NCBI GenBank assembly: GCA_018067045.1
Contig: JAGPVL010000022.1
Coordinates: 52,865 to 116,864 of the forward strand
Reading direction: 5' to 3'
Length of the DNA stretch: 64,000 bases
Origin: Gammaproteobacteria bacterium
GTDB lineage: Bacteria; Pseudomonadota; Gammaproteobacteria; Pseudomonadales; Alcanivoracaceae
In this document: piece by piece, positions 35,790 through 45,034 of the stretch
Position numbering within the stretch: position 1 is the first letter of the stretch
How the letters are laid out: every line of letters begins with the position of its first letter
Position numbers and translations under genes: made by a program
Notes under the pieces: generated by a model
Databases searched by the model: none
What the model saw: the letters and a program-made list of their open reading frames with translations, nothing else
What the model was told of the DNA's origin: nothing

Positions 35790-37208
35790 ATGTCGATTAG
35801 CCAGCAGGAATTTGCCCGTCGTCGCCGTGAGCTGATGGAGCATATGGAAGAAAATAGCATCGCGATTATTTCCGCGGCGCCAGAGCGCACCCGCAACCGT
35901 GATGTTGAACATGCTTATCGACAAGATAGCGATTTCTGGTATCTATCTGGATTTCCTGAGCCGGACGCCGTGATGGCGATTATTCCGGGGCGCGAGCACG
36001 GCGAGTTTGTGCTGTTCTGTCGCGACCGTGACCGCACCATGGAGACGTGGCACGGCTATCGCGCGGGACCAGAAGGCGCGGTGACAAAGCACGGTGCCGA
36101 TGATGCGTTCCCCATTTCTGACATTGATGAAATTCTGCCTGGCCTGATTGAGGGGCGTGATCGGGTCTATCATGACCTCGGTCGAGATCCAGATTTCGAT
36201 CGCCGTATTATGGGCTGGGTGAACGCTATTCGCGCGCAAATTCGCACCGGTGCCCATCCCCCGGGAGAGTTCTTAGCCTTAACGCATTTGTTGCATGACC
36301 AGCGCCTCTATAAGAGTGCCGGTGAAATAAAGCTGATGCGTCGTGCTGCCGAAATTTCTGCGGCCGCCCATGTACGTGGCATGCAGTCGGTAGCGCCCGG
36401 CATGTACGAATATCAGCTCGAAGCGGAATACATCCATGAGTTTATGCGTGGCGGCGCCCGCTTCACCGCCTACCCGTCCATTGTCGGCGGCGGTAAGAAT
36501 GGCTGCATTCTTCATTACATCGACAACAGTGAAAAATTAAAAAGCGGCGATTTAGTGTTGGTTGATGCCGGCTGCGAGTACGAAGTGTACGCCTCGGATA
36601 TCACCCGTACTTATCCGGTCAATGGTGTGTTCTCCGCCGAACAGAAAGCGCTCTATCAGCTGGTGTTGGATTCACAGCATGCAGCTATCGCCGAAATTAA
36701 ACCGGGCAATCATTGGAACGCACCGCATGAGGCGGCGGTTCACGTTTTGGCTGCCGGAATGAGTGAGCTTGGTTTGTTAGCCGGCAGCGTTGAAGACATT
36801 ATCGAAAGCGAATCCTACCGCCGTTTCTTTATGCACCGCACGGGCCATTGGATTGGGCTGGATGTACACGACGTCGGTGATTACAAAGTACATGATGCTT
36901 GGCGTGTACTAGAGCCGGGTATGGCGATGACCGTTGAGCCGGGTATTTATATCGCGCCGGATGACGAAACGGTTGCGGCGAAATGGCGCGGCATCGGTAT
37001 TCGTATTGAGGACGACGTCGTTGTTACCCGCAGCGGATATGATGTGCTGACGTCTGCCGTGCCAAAAGAAGTGGCCGACATTGAATTGTTAATGAAGGAA
37101 TCGTTAACGAATCGTACGCAAGCAGAGAAAAAGAAATCGCCGATGAAAAAAACTTCAGAAAAATCGGTGCAAAGAAATGAAGTCCGTGATTCAGAAAAGA
37201 CCCAATGA
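35790..37208 (+). CDS. pepP: Xaa-Pro aminopeptidase PepP
   Basis: This pita-bread metallopeptidase releases N-terminal residues next to proline. The di-manganese ligands are visible: VDAGCEYEVYASDITRTYP (two Asp), MHRTGHWIGLDVHDVG (His), TVEPGIYI (Glu) and RIEDDVVV (Glu). The N-terminal creatinase-like domain covers about residues 1-170. The 472-residue length exceeds the family by about 30, due to a Lys/Glu/Ser-rich tail after the last core helix. ubiH overlaps the stop by 4 bp. Confidence 0.96.
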   Translation: MSISQQEFARRRRELMEHMEENSIAIISAAPERTRNRDVEHAYRQDSDFWYLSGFPEPDAVMAIIPGREHGEFVLFCRDRDRTMETWHGYRAGPEGAVTKHGADDAFPISDIDEILPGLIEGRDRVYHDLGRDPDFDRRIMGWVNAIRAQIRTGAHPPGEFLALTHLLHDQRLYKSAGEIKLMRRAAEISAAAHVRGMQSVAPGMYEYQLEAEYIHEFMRGGARFTAYPSIVGGGKNGCILHYIDNSEKLKSGDLVLVDAGCEYEVYASDITRTYPVNGVFSAEQKALYQLVLDSQHAAIAEIKPGNHWNAPHEAAVHVLAAGMSELGLLAGSVEDIIESESYRRFFMHRTGHWIGLDVHDVGDYKVHDAWRVLEPGMAMTVEPGIYIAPDDETVAAKWRGIGIRIEDDVVVTRSGYDVLTSAVPKEVADIELLMKESLTNRTQAEKKKSPMKKTSEKSVQRNEVRDSEKTQ

Positions 37209-38392
37209 GTGATTGCTCTACAGACATTGTGATTATCGGCGGCGGTTTGGCTGGCGCGGCGTTAGCATTACTGTTGCGTAAACGCCGTGCCGTGTCGGTT
37301 ACGTTGGTAGAGGCGGTTCCCTTGCCGATCAGCAATGAGGTGCCGTTTACGCCAAGTTTCGATGCCCGCAGTACTGCGTTATCGGCAGGCACATTGGCGA
37401 TATTTTCACAGCTTGGTATTGTTGATGCGTTGCTGCCCTATGCGGCGGACATTGATGTGGTGCATGTCTCCCGTCGTGGCCGCCCTGGGTTTGCCGAAAT
37501 TTCTGCCAGTGAAGAAAATCTTTCCCGTTTAGGTGCCGTCGTTGAAAACCGCTGGCTTGGTCGCGTGTTGCTTAACGCCGTACGGGCCGACAGTGGCATT
37601 ACTGTCATTGCGCCAGATAAAGCCGTTGCGCTGACGCGCCTAGAGGCGGGTTATAAAGTCTGCCTTGAAAGTGGCACCGAGTTAGTTTGCCGATTACTGG
37701 TGGCGGCCGATGGCGCTGAGTCTAAAACGCGAGACATGCTCGGTGTTGGTGCGGAGCATCATGACACTGGTCACGCGGCGTTGATTGCCAATATTGGCTT
37801 ATCGCAGCCCCATAAGGGGCGTGCCTACGAACGTTTCGTCGAGGACGGTCCGCTAGCGATGTTGCCGATGACCGATGATCGCAGCGCCTTAATTTGGACA
37901 GGCCCGCGCGCTCGAATTGAACACCTTCTCGCGCTTTCAGCGACGGACTTTCTTGCGCAAGTGCAAGAACAATTCGGGCAGCGCCTTGGCACATTAAAGA
38001 GCGCGGGCGAGCGAGTCACGTATCCGCTTATTTTGACCCGTACGTTTGCCCAAGCATTGCCGCACGCCGTGATTGTCGGCAACGCTGCGCATACTTTGCA
38101 CCCTGTGGCGGGGCAGGGATTTAATTTGACCTTGCGGGATTTGCATTTGCTGGCGGATAAAGTTTGTGCCGCGCCGAATATCGGCGAGCTTGCACCGTTG
38201 AAAGCGTACGTGGATGCACGCGTTTCCGATCAGGCGTTGATTAGCCGTGTGTCCCATTGGCTGCCTAGTTTTTTCAGAATCCAAACGGGCGCGGTATCCC
38301 ATTTGCGCCAGCTGGGTTTGATTGCCTTTGATATGTTGCCGGCAGTACGTTCTCGTTTTGCCCGTAAGGCAATGGGGTTTGCCAATGACTAG
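37205..38392 (+). CDS. ubiH: 2-octaprenyl-6-methoxyphenyl hydroxylase UbiH
   Basis: This 395-residue flavin monooxygenase of ubiquinone synthesis has the FAD-binding IIGGGLAGAALALLL, the DG motif LVAADGAESKTRD, and the second FAD motif GNAAHTLHPVAGQGFNLTLRD. Conservation and place after pepP identify UbiH over its paralogues. It starts in the ATGA overlap with pepP and ends 8 bp inside the next hydroxylase gene. Confidence 0.94.
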   Translation: MSDCSTDIVIIGGGLAGAALALLLRKRRAVSVTLVEAVPLPISNEVPFTPSFDARSTALSAGTLAIFSQLGIVDALLPYAADIDVVHVSRRGRPGFAEISASEENLSRLGAVVENRWLGRVLLNAVRADSGITVIAPDKAVALTRLEAGYKVCLESGTELVCRLLVAADGAESKTRDMLGVGAEHHDTGHAALIANIGLSQPHKGRAYERFVEDGPLAMLPMTDDRSALIWTGPRARIEHLLALSATDFLAQVQEQFGQRLGTLKSAGERVTYPLILTRTFAQALPHAVIVGNAAHTLHPVAGQGFNLTLRDLHLLADKVCAAPNIGELAPLKAYVDARVSDQALISRVSHWLPSFFRIQTGAVSHLRQLGLIAFDMLPAVRSRFARKAMGFAND

Positions 38393-39662
38393 TCGCTCAC
38401 AAGAGACCTCGAGTGTGGAGAAAGACATCTCAGCAACAAGCGTTGATGTATTGATTGTTGGTGGCGGCATGGCGGGCGGCTTACTGGCTGCGTTGCTGGC
38501 CGATACCGGTTTGTCAGTGCTGCTTATTGATGCGGCGAGCGAACCTGAGATGCCGCAAGGTGATGCGCATGCGCGCGTTTCTGCGATTACCGAAGCCAGC
38601 TTTAATATGCTGAACAATGCTGGTGCGTGGTCGCGCTTGCCAGCTCAGCGCCTTGCGCCTTATCAGTCGATGGATGTCTGGGATGCGGACGGTAATGGCC
38701 GGGTAACGTTTGATGCGGCGTCGGTGCTGGCGTCAGAGCTTGGCTGGATTGTTGAGAATAATGCCATTACCGCTGCTCTGTATCAGGCCTGCGTGGCGCG
38801 CAATTTTGATTGGCGCTGTGGTGTCCGGATTGAAAGTTTGGTGCGTGAGAATGCGTCAGACGAAAGTCATGCTTGGCGCGCAACGCTGACCACCGGCGAA
38901 CGTTATTTGGCAACGTTGTTGGTCGGTGCCGATGGCGCGCGATCTATGGTGCGTAGTCATGCCGGTATTGCGGCGGCCCCGAAGGACAGCGGCCATATGG
39001 CCATTGTGGCGACCGTAGCGTGCGAGCTTCCGCATAAGGCCTGCGCGCGTCAGCGTTTTATGGAAACGGGGCCTGTGGCGATGCTGCCGTTGTTTGGCGA
39101 CCAGCATCAATTCTCGTTGGTTTGGTCGGCGCCGCCGCAAATGGTGGAAGAACTCATGGCGTTAGATTCGGCGGCTTTTTCCCATGCGCTGACTCAGGCC
39201 ACAGAAGAAGTGCTTGGTGCGTGCACTGTGATGGGGCGGCGCGCGGCGTTTCCCATTCAAACGCTACACGCGAGCCAATATGTCGGTGATGGTGTGGCAC
39301 TGATTGGTGATGCGGCGCATGTCGTACATCCGTTGGCGGGACAGGGCATCAACTTGGGCTTTTTGGATGCTGCCGTGTTGGCCGAGGAAATTCTGGCGGC
39401 GCGAAAAAAAGGTCTTGGTCTTACAGAGACGTCTGTCTTGGCCCGCTATCAGCGCCGTCGTCGAGGCCATAACGCGTTAATGCTGAATGCACTGAATGGT
39501 ATTAAATCGATATTCGAGCAGCGCGATCCGGGGCTGCGGTTTTTGCGTAATGCCGGCATGCGCCTAGTCAATCGAATGCCGTTGGCGAAATCGTTGTTTG
39601 CTACTGAGGCGCTTGGCAGAAATGGCGATTTACCTGCCTCGGCGAGATCGTGTGGTAAATAG
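38385..39662 (+). CDS. UbiI/UbiF-type FAD-dependent hydroxylase (VisC-like)
   Basis: This second ubiquinone-type flavin hydroxylase of about 425 residues has VLIVGGGMAGGLLAALLADT, LVGADGARSMVR and LIGDAAHVVHPLAGQGINLG. It resembles E. coli VisC/UbiI (C5 hydroxylation) by gene order, but UbiF cannot be excluded from sequence alone. The ATG at 38385 overlaps the ubiH end by 8 bp; upstream in-frame codons lie inside ubiH. Confidence 0.92.
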   Translation: MTSRSQETSSVEKDISATSVDVLIVGGGMAGGLLAALLADTGLSVLLIDAASEPEMPQGDAHARVSAITEASFNMLNNAGAWSRLPAQRLAPYQSMDVWDADGNGRVTFDAASVLASELGWIVENNAITAALYQACVARNFDWRCGVRIESLVRENASDESHAWRATLTTGERYLATLLVGADGARSMVRSHAGIAAAPKDSGHMAIVATVACELPHKACARQRFMETGPVAMLPLFGDQHQFSLVWSAPPQMVEELMALDSAAFSHALTQATEEVLGACTVMGRRAAFPIQTLHASQYVGDGVALIGDAAHVVHPLAGQGINLGFLDAAVLAEEILAARKKGLGLTETSVLARYQRRRRGHNALMLNALNGIKSIFEQRDPGLRFLRNAGMRLVNRMPLAKSLFATEALGRNGDLPASARSCGK

Positions 39663-39989
39663 TTGTCATTGCCTTGGATGAACGGCAGCGTTCCCTTTAT
39701 GCATTCTTGTTCTGATGCATTGCGTGCATGGTTGTGTTACCTGACAGCGCTTTAGGCGCTGAGGACCGATAAAAACAAGTAAAGAATTGTGTCGCATCGC
39801 TCCATTTTGATCCGATTTTCCCATCGTACAAAATATCAACCAAAGTCATTAAAAACTCTCCTATAAGCTTTCTTGCTCCCCTCCTAGTATCGACTAGTAC
39901 AAGCGCTTCTGCGCGTGCGGCTACGGCGCTACGTAGTCTTTGCTGACGTTATTGTTTTCATTTTGGCGCTCTGCGCCGTGGAGAAAGAG
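39663..39989. other. Intergenic region before the first FadL-like gene
   Basis: No credible gene. A short hairpin CAGCGC/GCGCTG (39745-39761) may end the ubiquinone operon but has no T tract. The promoter for the FadL-like gene must be in this stretch; I could not assign it. Confidence 0.5.
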
Positions 39990-41354
39990 ATGAGTGGATT
40001 GTCTATTCGGCACTATTCCTGGTTAAGGAATTGCCGAGCTGCACTATTGGGTTCTTGTGTTATTGGCGGCGTAATATCGATGCCGGCACAGGCCAACATG
40101 GGCAATATTGCAATGAACTACGGGTTGCTGCCAACAGACGTTGCAACCGCACAGGCTTTGTCATTATTTAATCCGCAAATATCAGCGCTTTACTATAACC
40201 CTGCTTATCTTGCGGAAGACGGCCGTGGTGAATTAACCATGGGCCTTATTCATACGGCGCCTGATCTACAGGTTGAAAGTTTGGGCGGCAGTAACCCTCC
40301 TATTCGATCTGGTGAAACGCTCGTCGATACGCCTTCTCAGCAAGTGCTACTCGGCATGAAAACAGACTTAACCGATATCAGCGAATACGAGCGCCCGATT
40401 TATTTCGGCATTATGCTCGGCGTTGAAAAGTACGGTAAAGAAATGATGGCGTTTAATTCCAAGACCTCCAATGAAGGTCAGCCATTACGATATGAACGCC
40501 AACCTCTTTTTCTCAATATCGGCGGCATGATGGTGCTAACTCACGGTATTGATGTTGGCGTATCCACGTTGGTGACACTGCATTCAGATGCGGATTTGGT
40601 TGCCCGTACGGATTTGGCCGGCAATACCAGCTACGAACAAATTAACGTCAGTGCCAAGCCATCCATCACGCCAATTGTTGGCATGACCTTAGATTGGACT
40701 AAGCTTTTTTGCGGCGCGGGCGATTGCTTTGCGAATGGTTGGCAAACAGCGTTGTCGTATCGTGAGAGTACTTATGCAGGGACCTCCATTTCGGCCAATA
40801 CCATTATCCCTGGAACGATTCCTTCGCCGGGCTTAACACTTTCTATTGCGACCATTGATGCCTATCAGCCGCGAGTCGTGTCGTTTGGCACACAGTATAG
40901 AGGTGAGCGGTTTCGAGTTGGTATTACCTTGGAAGAGCAGAAGTGGTCGGCGCTAGGCGCGGAGTTGCGAGGCGATACGGTTAAAGATCAAGCCATGCTC
41001 GAATTTGAAGATATTTTGGTGCCGCGGCTTGGCGCAGAATTTTCCGTTAATAAACATCTTATTCTGAGTGCGGGGATTGCAAAAGAAGATTCGCCGTTAC
41101 TCGGACGCACCTCTCAAGACGTTAATTACTTTGACAATGACAAGACGGTTGTGGGTCTTGGCGCGGCATTAGAATTTTCTGACCTGCCGGTGTTGGCTTA
41201 CCCGCTGCGTTTAGATTTCGGTTACCAATACCAGAAGCTAGATGATCGGGATTTTGATCTGACTACGGAGAATGCACCGTCTAGCCCCTACGAAACGATC
41301 CGGACTGGCGGCGAAGCCCACATATTTTCCGGCTCGATGACGCTAAAGTTTTAG
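39990..41354 (+). CDS. FadL-like outer-membrane transport protein (copy A)
   Basis: This 454-residue outer-membrane barrel matches the OmpP1/FadL/TodX family. The signal peptide ends PAQA before NMGN. The FadL NPA motif is in YYNPAYLAED, after the N-terminal hatch region. The C terminus ends in the beta-signal GSMTLKF with terminal Phe. A Cys pair occurs in LFCGAGDCFANG. FadL proteins move long-chain fatty acids and other hydrophobic compounds across the outer membrane. ATG 39990 follows GGAGAAAG and is preferred to the upstream 39915. A large lipoprotein gene follows by 10 bp, and copy B of the pair lies 3.7 kb downstream. Confidence 0.88.
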   Translation: MSGLSIRHYSWLRNCRAALLGSCVIGGVISMPAQANMGNIAMNYGLLPTDVATAQALSLFNPQISALYYNPAYLAEDGRGELTMGLIHTAPDLQVESLGGSNPPIRSGETLVDTPSQQVLLGMKTDLTDISEYERPIYFGIMLGVEKYGKEMMAFNSKTSNEGQPLRYERQPLFLNIGGMMVLTHGIDVGVSTLVTLHSDADLVARTDLAGNTSYEQINVSAKPSITPIVGMTLDWTKLFCGAGDCFANGWQTALSYRESTYAGTSISANTIIPGTIPSPGLTLSIATIDAYQPRVVSFGTQYRGERFRVGITLEEQKWSALGAELRGDTVKDQAMLEFEDILVPRLGAEFSVNKHLILSAGIAKEDSPLLGRTSQDVNYFDNDKTVVGLGAALEFSDLPVLAYPLRLDFGYQYQKLDDRDFDLTTENAPSSPYETIRTGGEAHIFSGSMTLKF

Positions 41355-41364
41355 GGAGCGAAAA

Positions 41365-44300
41365 ATGAAATTTCAATATACAGCTTTACTGTCCATAGTT
41401 GCCTTAATCAGCGCATGCGGCGGCGACAAACAGACGGTGGCTTTTGATTGGGAAACTGCCGATTTAGTTTACAGCTTTCCTTATGACGGGCAGCCGCAAG
41501 TGGCGATGACCGCGCCGATTGTGCTGCGTTTTGCACAACCGCTTGCCTATGCTGATCAAGCAGAACTGGATGCCGATATTGCCACAAAGGTTGTGTTGGA
41601 AAGTGCCGCCTCACCGGGCATCCCGATTGCCTATAACGCCAAAATGGTAGATAGCAATCTCGGTCTTGTGTTGACGCCGGTCGAGAAACTCTTGCCGGCG
41701 ACGGATTACAGCGTGACATTAAACAGTCTTGAAACAACAAAGGGAGTTGTTGCTTTTCCTGGCGCGCCAATTGATTTTCGCACGCGTGCCGCCACCAAAG
41801 GCGCGAAATCCGTTCGCGTACAAGACGACGTGTTTAGTGTCTCTCGAGTCGTTCCGAATGGTGATGTGTTTCCCATTATGGATTTCTCTAGTTTGCGCGT
41901 TCAATTAACTCAGCCAGTACAAGCGGCGAGTGTTCGTTACGGCGACGACATGAACGACACGGTGCGGATTACCGACGCAGATGGTGCGTTGGTTGACGCA
42001 CTTTTAATTGCGCAGGACAGCTTTCTAACCATTGACCCCATTGATGATCTCGAGGCAGATGGAGCCTATACGTTAACGATTGACGGGTTAGAGAGTGAAT
42101 ACAATGAATTGCTCGCGCCGTGGGACTTGGATTTTGTTGCACAGAATTCAGCGCCTCGGGAAATCTTGGTGCAGCGCGCGGCCACCTCGTCAGAGATCGA
42201 GGCGGATCAGTGTGGTAGCAATCCAGGTGTTATTCTTTCGCCATTAACAGGCGATGCGATCAACTGCGTTCCGGTTAAATCAACGCTGTTAGGGCAGGAC
42301 TCTGCATCGCAGCAGCAAGGTGACGTTTATGCGGAGCTTGCCTTTATTCCACACTATCCGGTTGTGTCGCCGCTACGGGTGCCGCGTGGTTCATTGTTAG
42401 AAGGCGCGAGTGTTGAGTTAGTCATTGCGGGAAAAGTACCGGCTGGATTTAGCACCGACAAAATTTCCGTCAGCTTTATTTCCGATGCAGTGGGTTACTT
42501 GCTGCCTAATAGTTATAGCAAGTCAGAGACAGCGCCGCGTCACGTGCGTTTGTTAATGGATGTTGCGATGACGGCAGAAGATAGTCGCGCAAACGGTGGT
42601 CTTAGCCAAGACTTGATGCACATTGAATTGTCTGGCATCGCATTGGTGATTAATGGCTTGCTGACCATAGATGCGGTAGGGGTGGTTGAGCCAAGTGTGC
42701 TCGGTGTCGACGAAGCTTTTGGCGTATTGAGTTTTCACATGGAAGCGTATGGTGATCAGTTAAATGCGCCGCCGATGCAGCCAGATGTAGATGCGCCAAT
42801 GTTGCAGTCATGGGTGCCTGGCGCGAACGTGGCGAAGCAAAGTTCCGAGAATCCAATTATTTTGCATTTTAGCGAGGCGCTAGACCCGCTAACCGTGCGC
42901 AAGACCGACGCAGTCATATTATCCAAAGACGGTATCGTTGTGCCGACGAACGATTGGGCCTTGTCTTATGATGGCGCGTCTATTGTGATTCGCCCGGATG
43001 CAGGCTTGGCATATAAAAGCGTTTATGAAGTGCAGTTGTCAGCGGAAATAAGTGACCTCGGTGGAAACGCATTGAGCAGCGGCGGGCCATTGCCGGCGAA
43101 TTATACGTTGCAGTTTGAGATGCCAAATTATATTGCCGGACCATTACGATCGCCGTTGGCGCTCACCACATATCCCGGCTTTCCTTGTGTGACAACGGAC
43201 CGGGCATTGGCACTGGGCGATCATGGCATCTGCGATGGCGGGCTGGCGACCGATGATCACCTTCCTGTTCCAACGCTGCCCTCCGATCGAGCGATTACCG
43301 TGCAATTCTCTCAAGATATGGATGAGGACAGTATTGTATTGGGCGGAAGTTTTCGAGTAGAGCGGCAGAATGGCGCCGTTTGGGAAGCAGTGCCTGGACG
43401 TTTGCAGCAGAGTTTGCGCTCGTTGATATTCTGGTCGGATGAGCCGTGGCAGGATGACGGTTCGCAACTGTATCGTTATGTGTTGGGTTCGCTCGGGGCC
43501 GCAGGCGGCTCGGCAAAAAATTGCGACGGCAGTTTAAGTATTTGTGATGTTAATGGTTCGCCATTACAAACAAAGATATTGGCGCAAAATCCGGGCGACG
43601 CTCCTGCAGCTGCTGAAGGCGGCCCGAACATGGAAATCTACTTTGTAGGCGCGCCGGCTGCGGTGTCAGTATTTCAGCCCGCCCGCAATCTTCCTGCGAC
43701 GGATTTGAACGGCAATCAACTTCACGACGGCCGCACTGACACCGATTACGACGCAGATACCCAGTCCTATCCTGGTTGTGACGCGTTGCCGGCAAGTTGT
43801 GAAGAGTTACCAATTTTTGATGTGGCTTCTAGCGAATACATCACGCCGCCGAATTCAACCAAGATCGTTGAGAATGGCGTTGACGGCGGAAACTCTTTGC
43901 TGACCGCTGCGAATGTAGGCTGCGGTTTTACCGGGAACTTGTTTTCCGGTTACACCCCTCGGGTTTGCCCCGATCGTAAGTTCGTTTATTTAACCGGCGC
44001 GCTGAATGTAGAGCTTGTTGGTCCTATCATCTATCCGCCCACCGGCGAAGAGGCGGTGCAGGTAAATGTTTTGCCAACACAGCTTATGACAAGCAGTTTA
44101 GATTTCTATGCCATAGCGGTTCTGCTCGGCGAGCAATTCGCACCGACTGGGCCGATGATAATGCGGGTACGTTATAGCTGCGATGACCCACTTGATGCAG
44201 CTTGTACCGATCCGAACAGCGTGGCAGATCAAGTTGATCGAAATCAAGCGGTAGTGGGCTACTTACTGGATGGGCCGAGCGGCCCAGAGTTTGAAGTGAC

Positions 44301-44559
44301 ATTCGATCTATACCTCGATGCACCGTCATTAAACCCGTTAAATTTTGGGTCTGGTGGCACTCACAATCAACATAGCTTCCCGCTGCAATTTACCTTGCGT
44401 GGGCCAGTATCGTTTCTTGATGATGGGCGTATGGAGATTGAGCAAACCAATGCAGACCCTATCGATCTAGCGGTTGAAGTGTTTGGCGATACGATTAACG
44501 TTGTGATACCCGCTGGCGGCGTAAACCTGAACTACACCACGGCGCCTTCGAAACAATAA
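41365..44559 (+). CDS. Large Ig-like (Big_5/SbsA-type) lipoprotein (copy A)
   Basis: This 1064-residue protein has a lipobox ending ALISAC (C18), with Gly at +2, so it should be sorted to the outer membrane. The rest is beta-rich, with four SbsA/Big_5-like Ig domains judged by the recurring P-x-V-R/L-F/Q-F pattern, at about residues 35-145, 160-275, 500-595 and 610-735. Cysteine pairs are conserved with copy B, for example GDAINCVPV. A C-terminal module (about 860-1060) with VYLTGALNVELVG and LTLRGPVSFLDDGRM-like segments belongs to no family I recognise. Together with the FadL-like partner 10 bp upstream it may form an envelope complex; function unknown. Confidence 0.85.
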   Translation: MKFQYTALLSIVALISACGGDKQTVAFDWETADLVYSFPYDGQPQVAMTAPIVLRFAQPLAYADQAELDADIATKVVLESAASPGIPIAYNAKMVDSNLGLVLTPVEKLLPATDYSVTLNSLETTKGVVAFPGAPIDFRTRAATKGAKSVRVQDDVFSVSRVVPNGDVFPIMDFSSLRVQLTQPVQAASVRYGDDMNDTVRITDADGALVDALLIAQDSFLTIDPIDDLEADGAYTLTIDGLESEYNELLAPWDLDFVAQNSAPREILVQRAATSSEIEADQCGSNPGVILSPLTGDAINCVPVKSTLLGQDSASQQQGDVYAELAFIPHYPVVSPLRVPRGSLLEGASVELVIAGKVPAGFSTDKISVSFISDAVGYLLPNSYSKSETAPRHVRLLMDVAMTAEDSRANGGLSQDLMHIELSGIALVINGLLTIDAVGVVEPSVLGVDEAFGVLSFHMEAYGDQLNAPPMQPDVDAPMLQSWVPGANVAKQSSENPIILHFSEALDPLTVRKTDAVILSKDGIVVPTNDWALSYDGASIVIRPDAGLAYKSVYEVQLSAEISDLGGNALSSGGPLPANYTLQFEMPNYIAGPLRSPLALTTYPGFPCVTTDRALALGDHGICDGGLATDDHLPVPTLPSDRAITVQFSQDMDEDSIVLGGSFRVERQNGAVWEAVPGRLQQSLRSLIFWSDEPWQDDGSQLYRYVLGSLGAAGGSAKNCDGSLSICDVNGSPLQTKILAQNPGDAPAAAEGGPNMEIYFVGAPAAVSVFQPARNLPATDLNGNQLHDGRTDTDYDADTQSYPGCDALPASCEELPIFDVASSEYITPPNSTKIVENGVDGGNSLLTAANVGCGFTGNLFSGYTPRVCPDRKFVYLTGALNVELVGPIIYPPTGEEAVQVNVLPTQLMTSSLDFYAIAVLLGEQFAPTGPMIMRVRYSCDDPLDAACTDPNSVADQVDRNQAVVGYLLDGPSGPEFEVTFDLYLDAPSLNPLNFGSGGTHNQHSFPLQFTLRGPVSFLDDGRMEIEQTNADPIDLAVEVFGDTINVVIPAGGVNLNYTTAPSKQ

Positions 44560-45034
44560 CGAGTTGTCCTACTGATCAGTGCGCCCACCTCAGATGATGG
44601 TTGGGCGCGCTTACTATCCCTTGGTCTCCTCCTCTTCTCTCTCCTTCTAATCAAGTTCATTTTCTCTGGAAATGGTCCTGTCTCTAAGTGTGATGCTGAT
44701 TTGATATGTCAGCAGTATGGCGTAGGAACAGCGTCCCAAAGTTACAAATTAGCTACATGAATCAAACCTTCTTCTCGTCGAATTCTAGTCATCTTAAGCA
44801 TAGGGTGGCACTTAGGTGCTAATAGGCGGCCTGTTTGAAGTGCACGAAGACATAAAAAAACAAAGTGCATGAGGCAGGCGGAGGCTTTTGGACTTTCCAA
44901 AAGCACCCTTTCAAAGAAGGGGCCGAGTTATTGTAAAGGCACTAAAAAAATAGACTGACACAATAATAACCCCACGATGCATAACTCCTTTGTGAAATGC
45001 CTCAGTAGGGGAATTAAACCTCTGGAGAGAGTTC
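44560..45034. other. Intergenic region between module copies
   Basis: No gene seen over 475 bp. GCGCCCACC/GGTTGGGCGC (44581-44607) is a possible terminator without T tract. A perfect hairpin GCTTTTGGA/TCCAAAAGC with a 3-nt loop lies at 44884-44904. A/T-rich stretches near 44945-44985 may hold a promoter for copy B. A terminator plus own promoter would allow the two copies to be controlled separately. Confidence 0.5.

Noticed and set aside
39915..39989. Longer start for FadL-like copy A
   Set aside because: It would put 25 extra residues before an already complete signal peptide; copy B and the RBS support ATG 39990.
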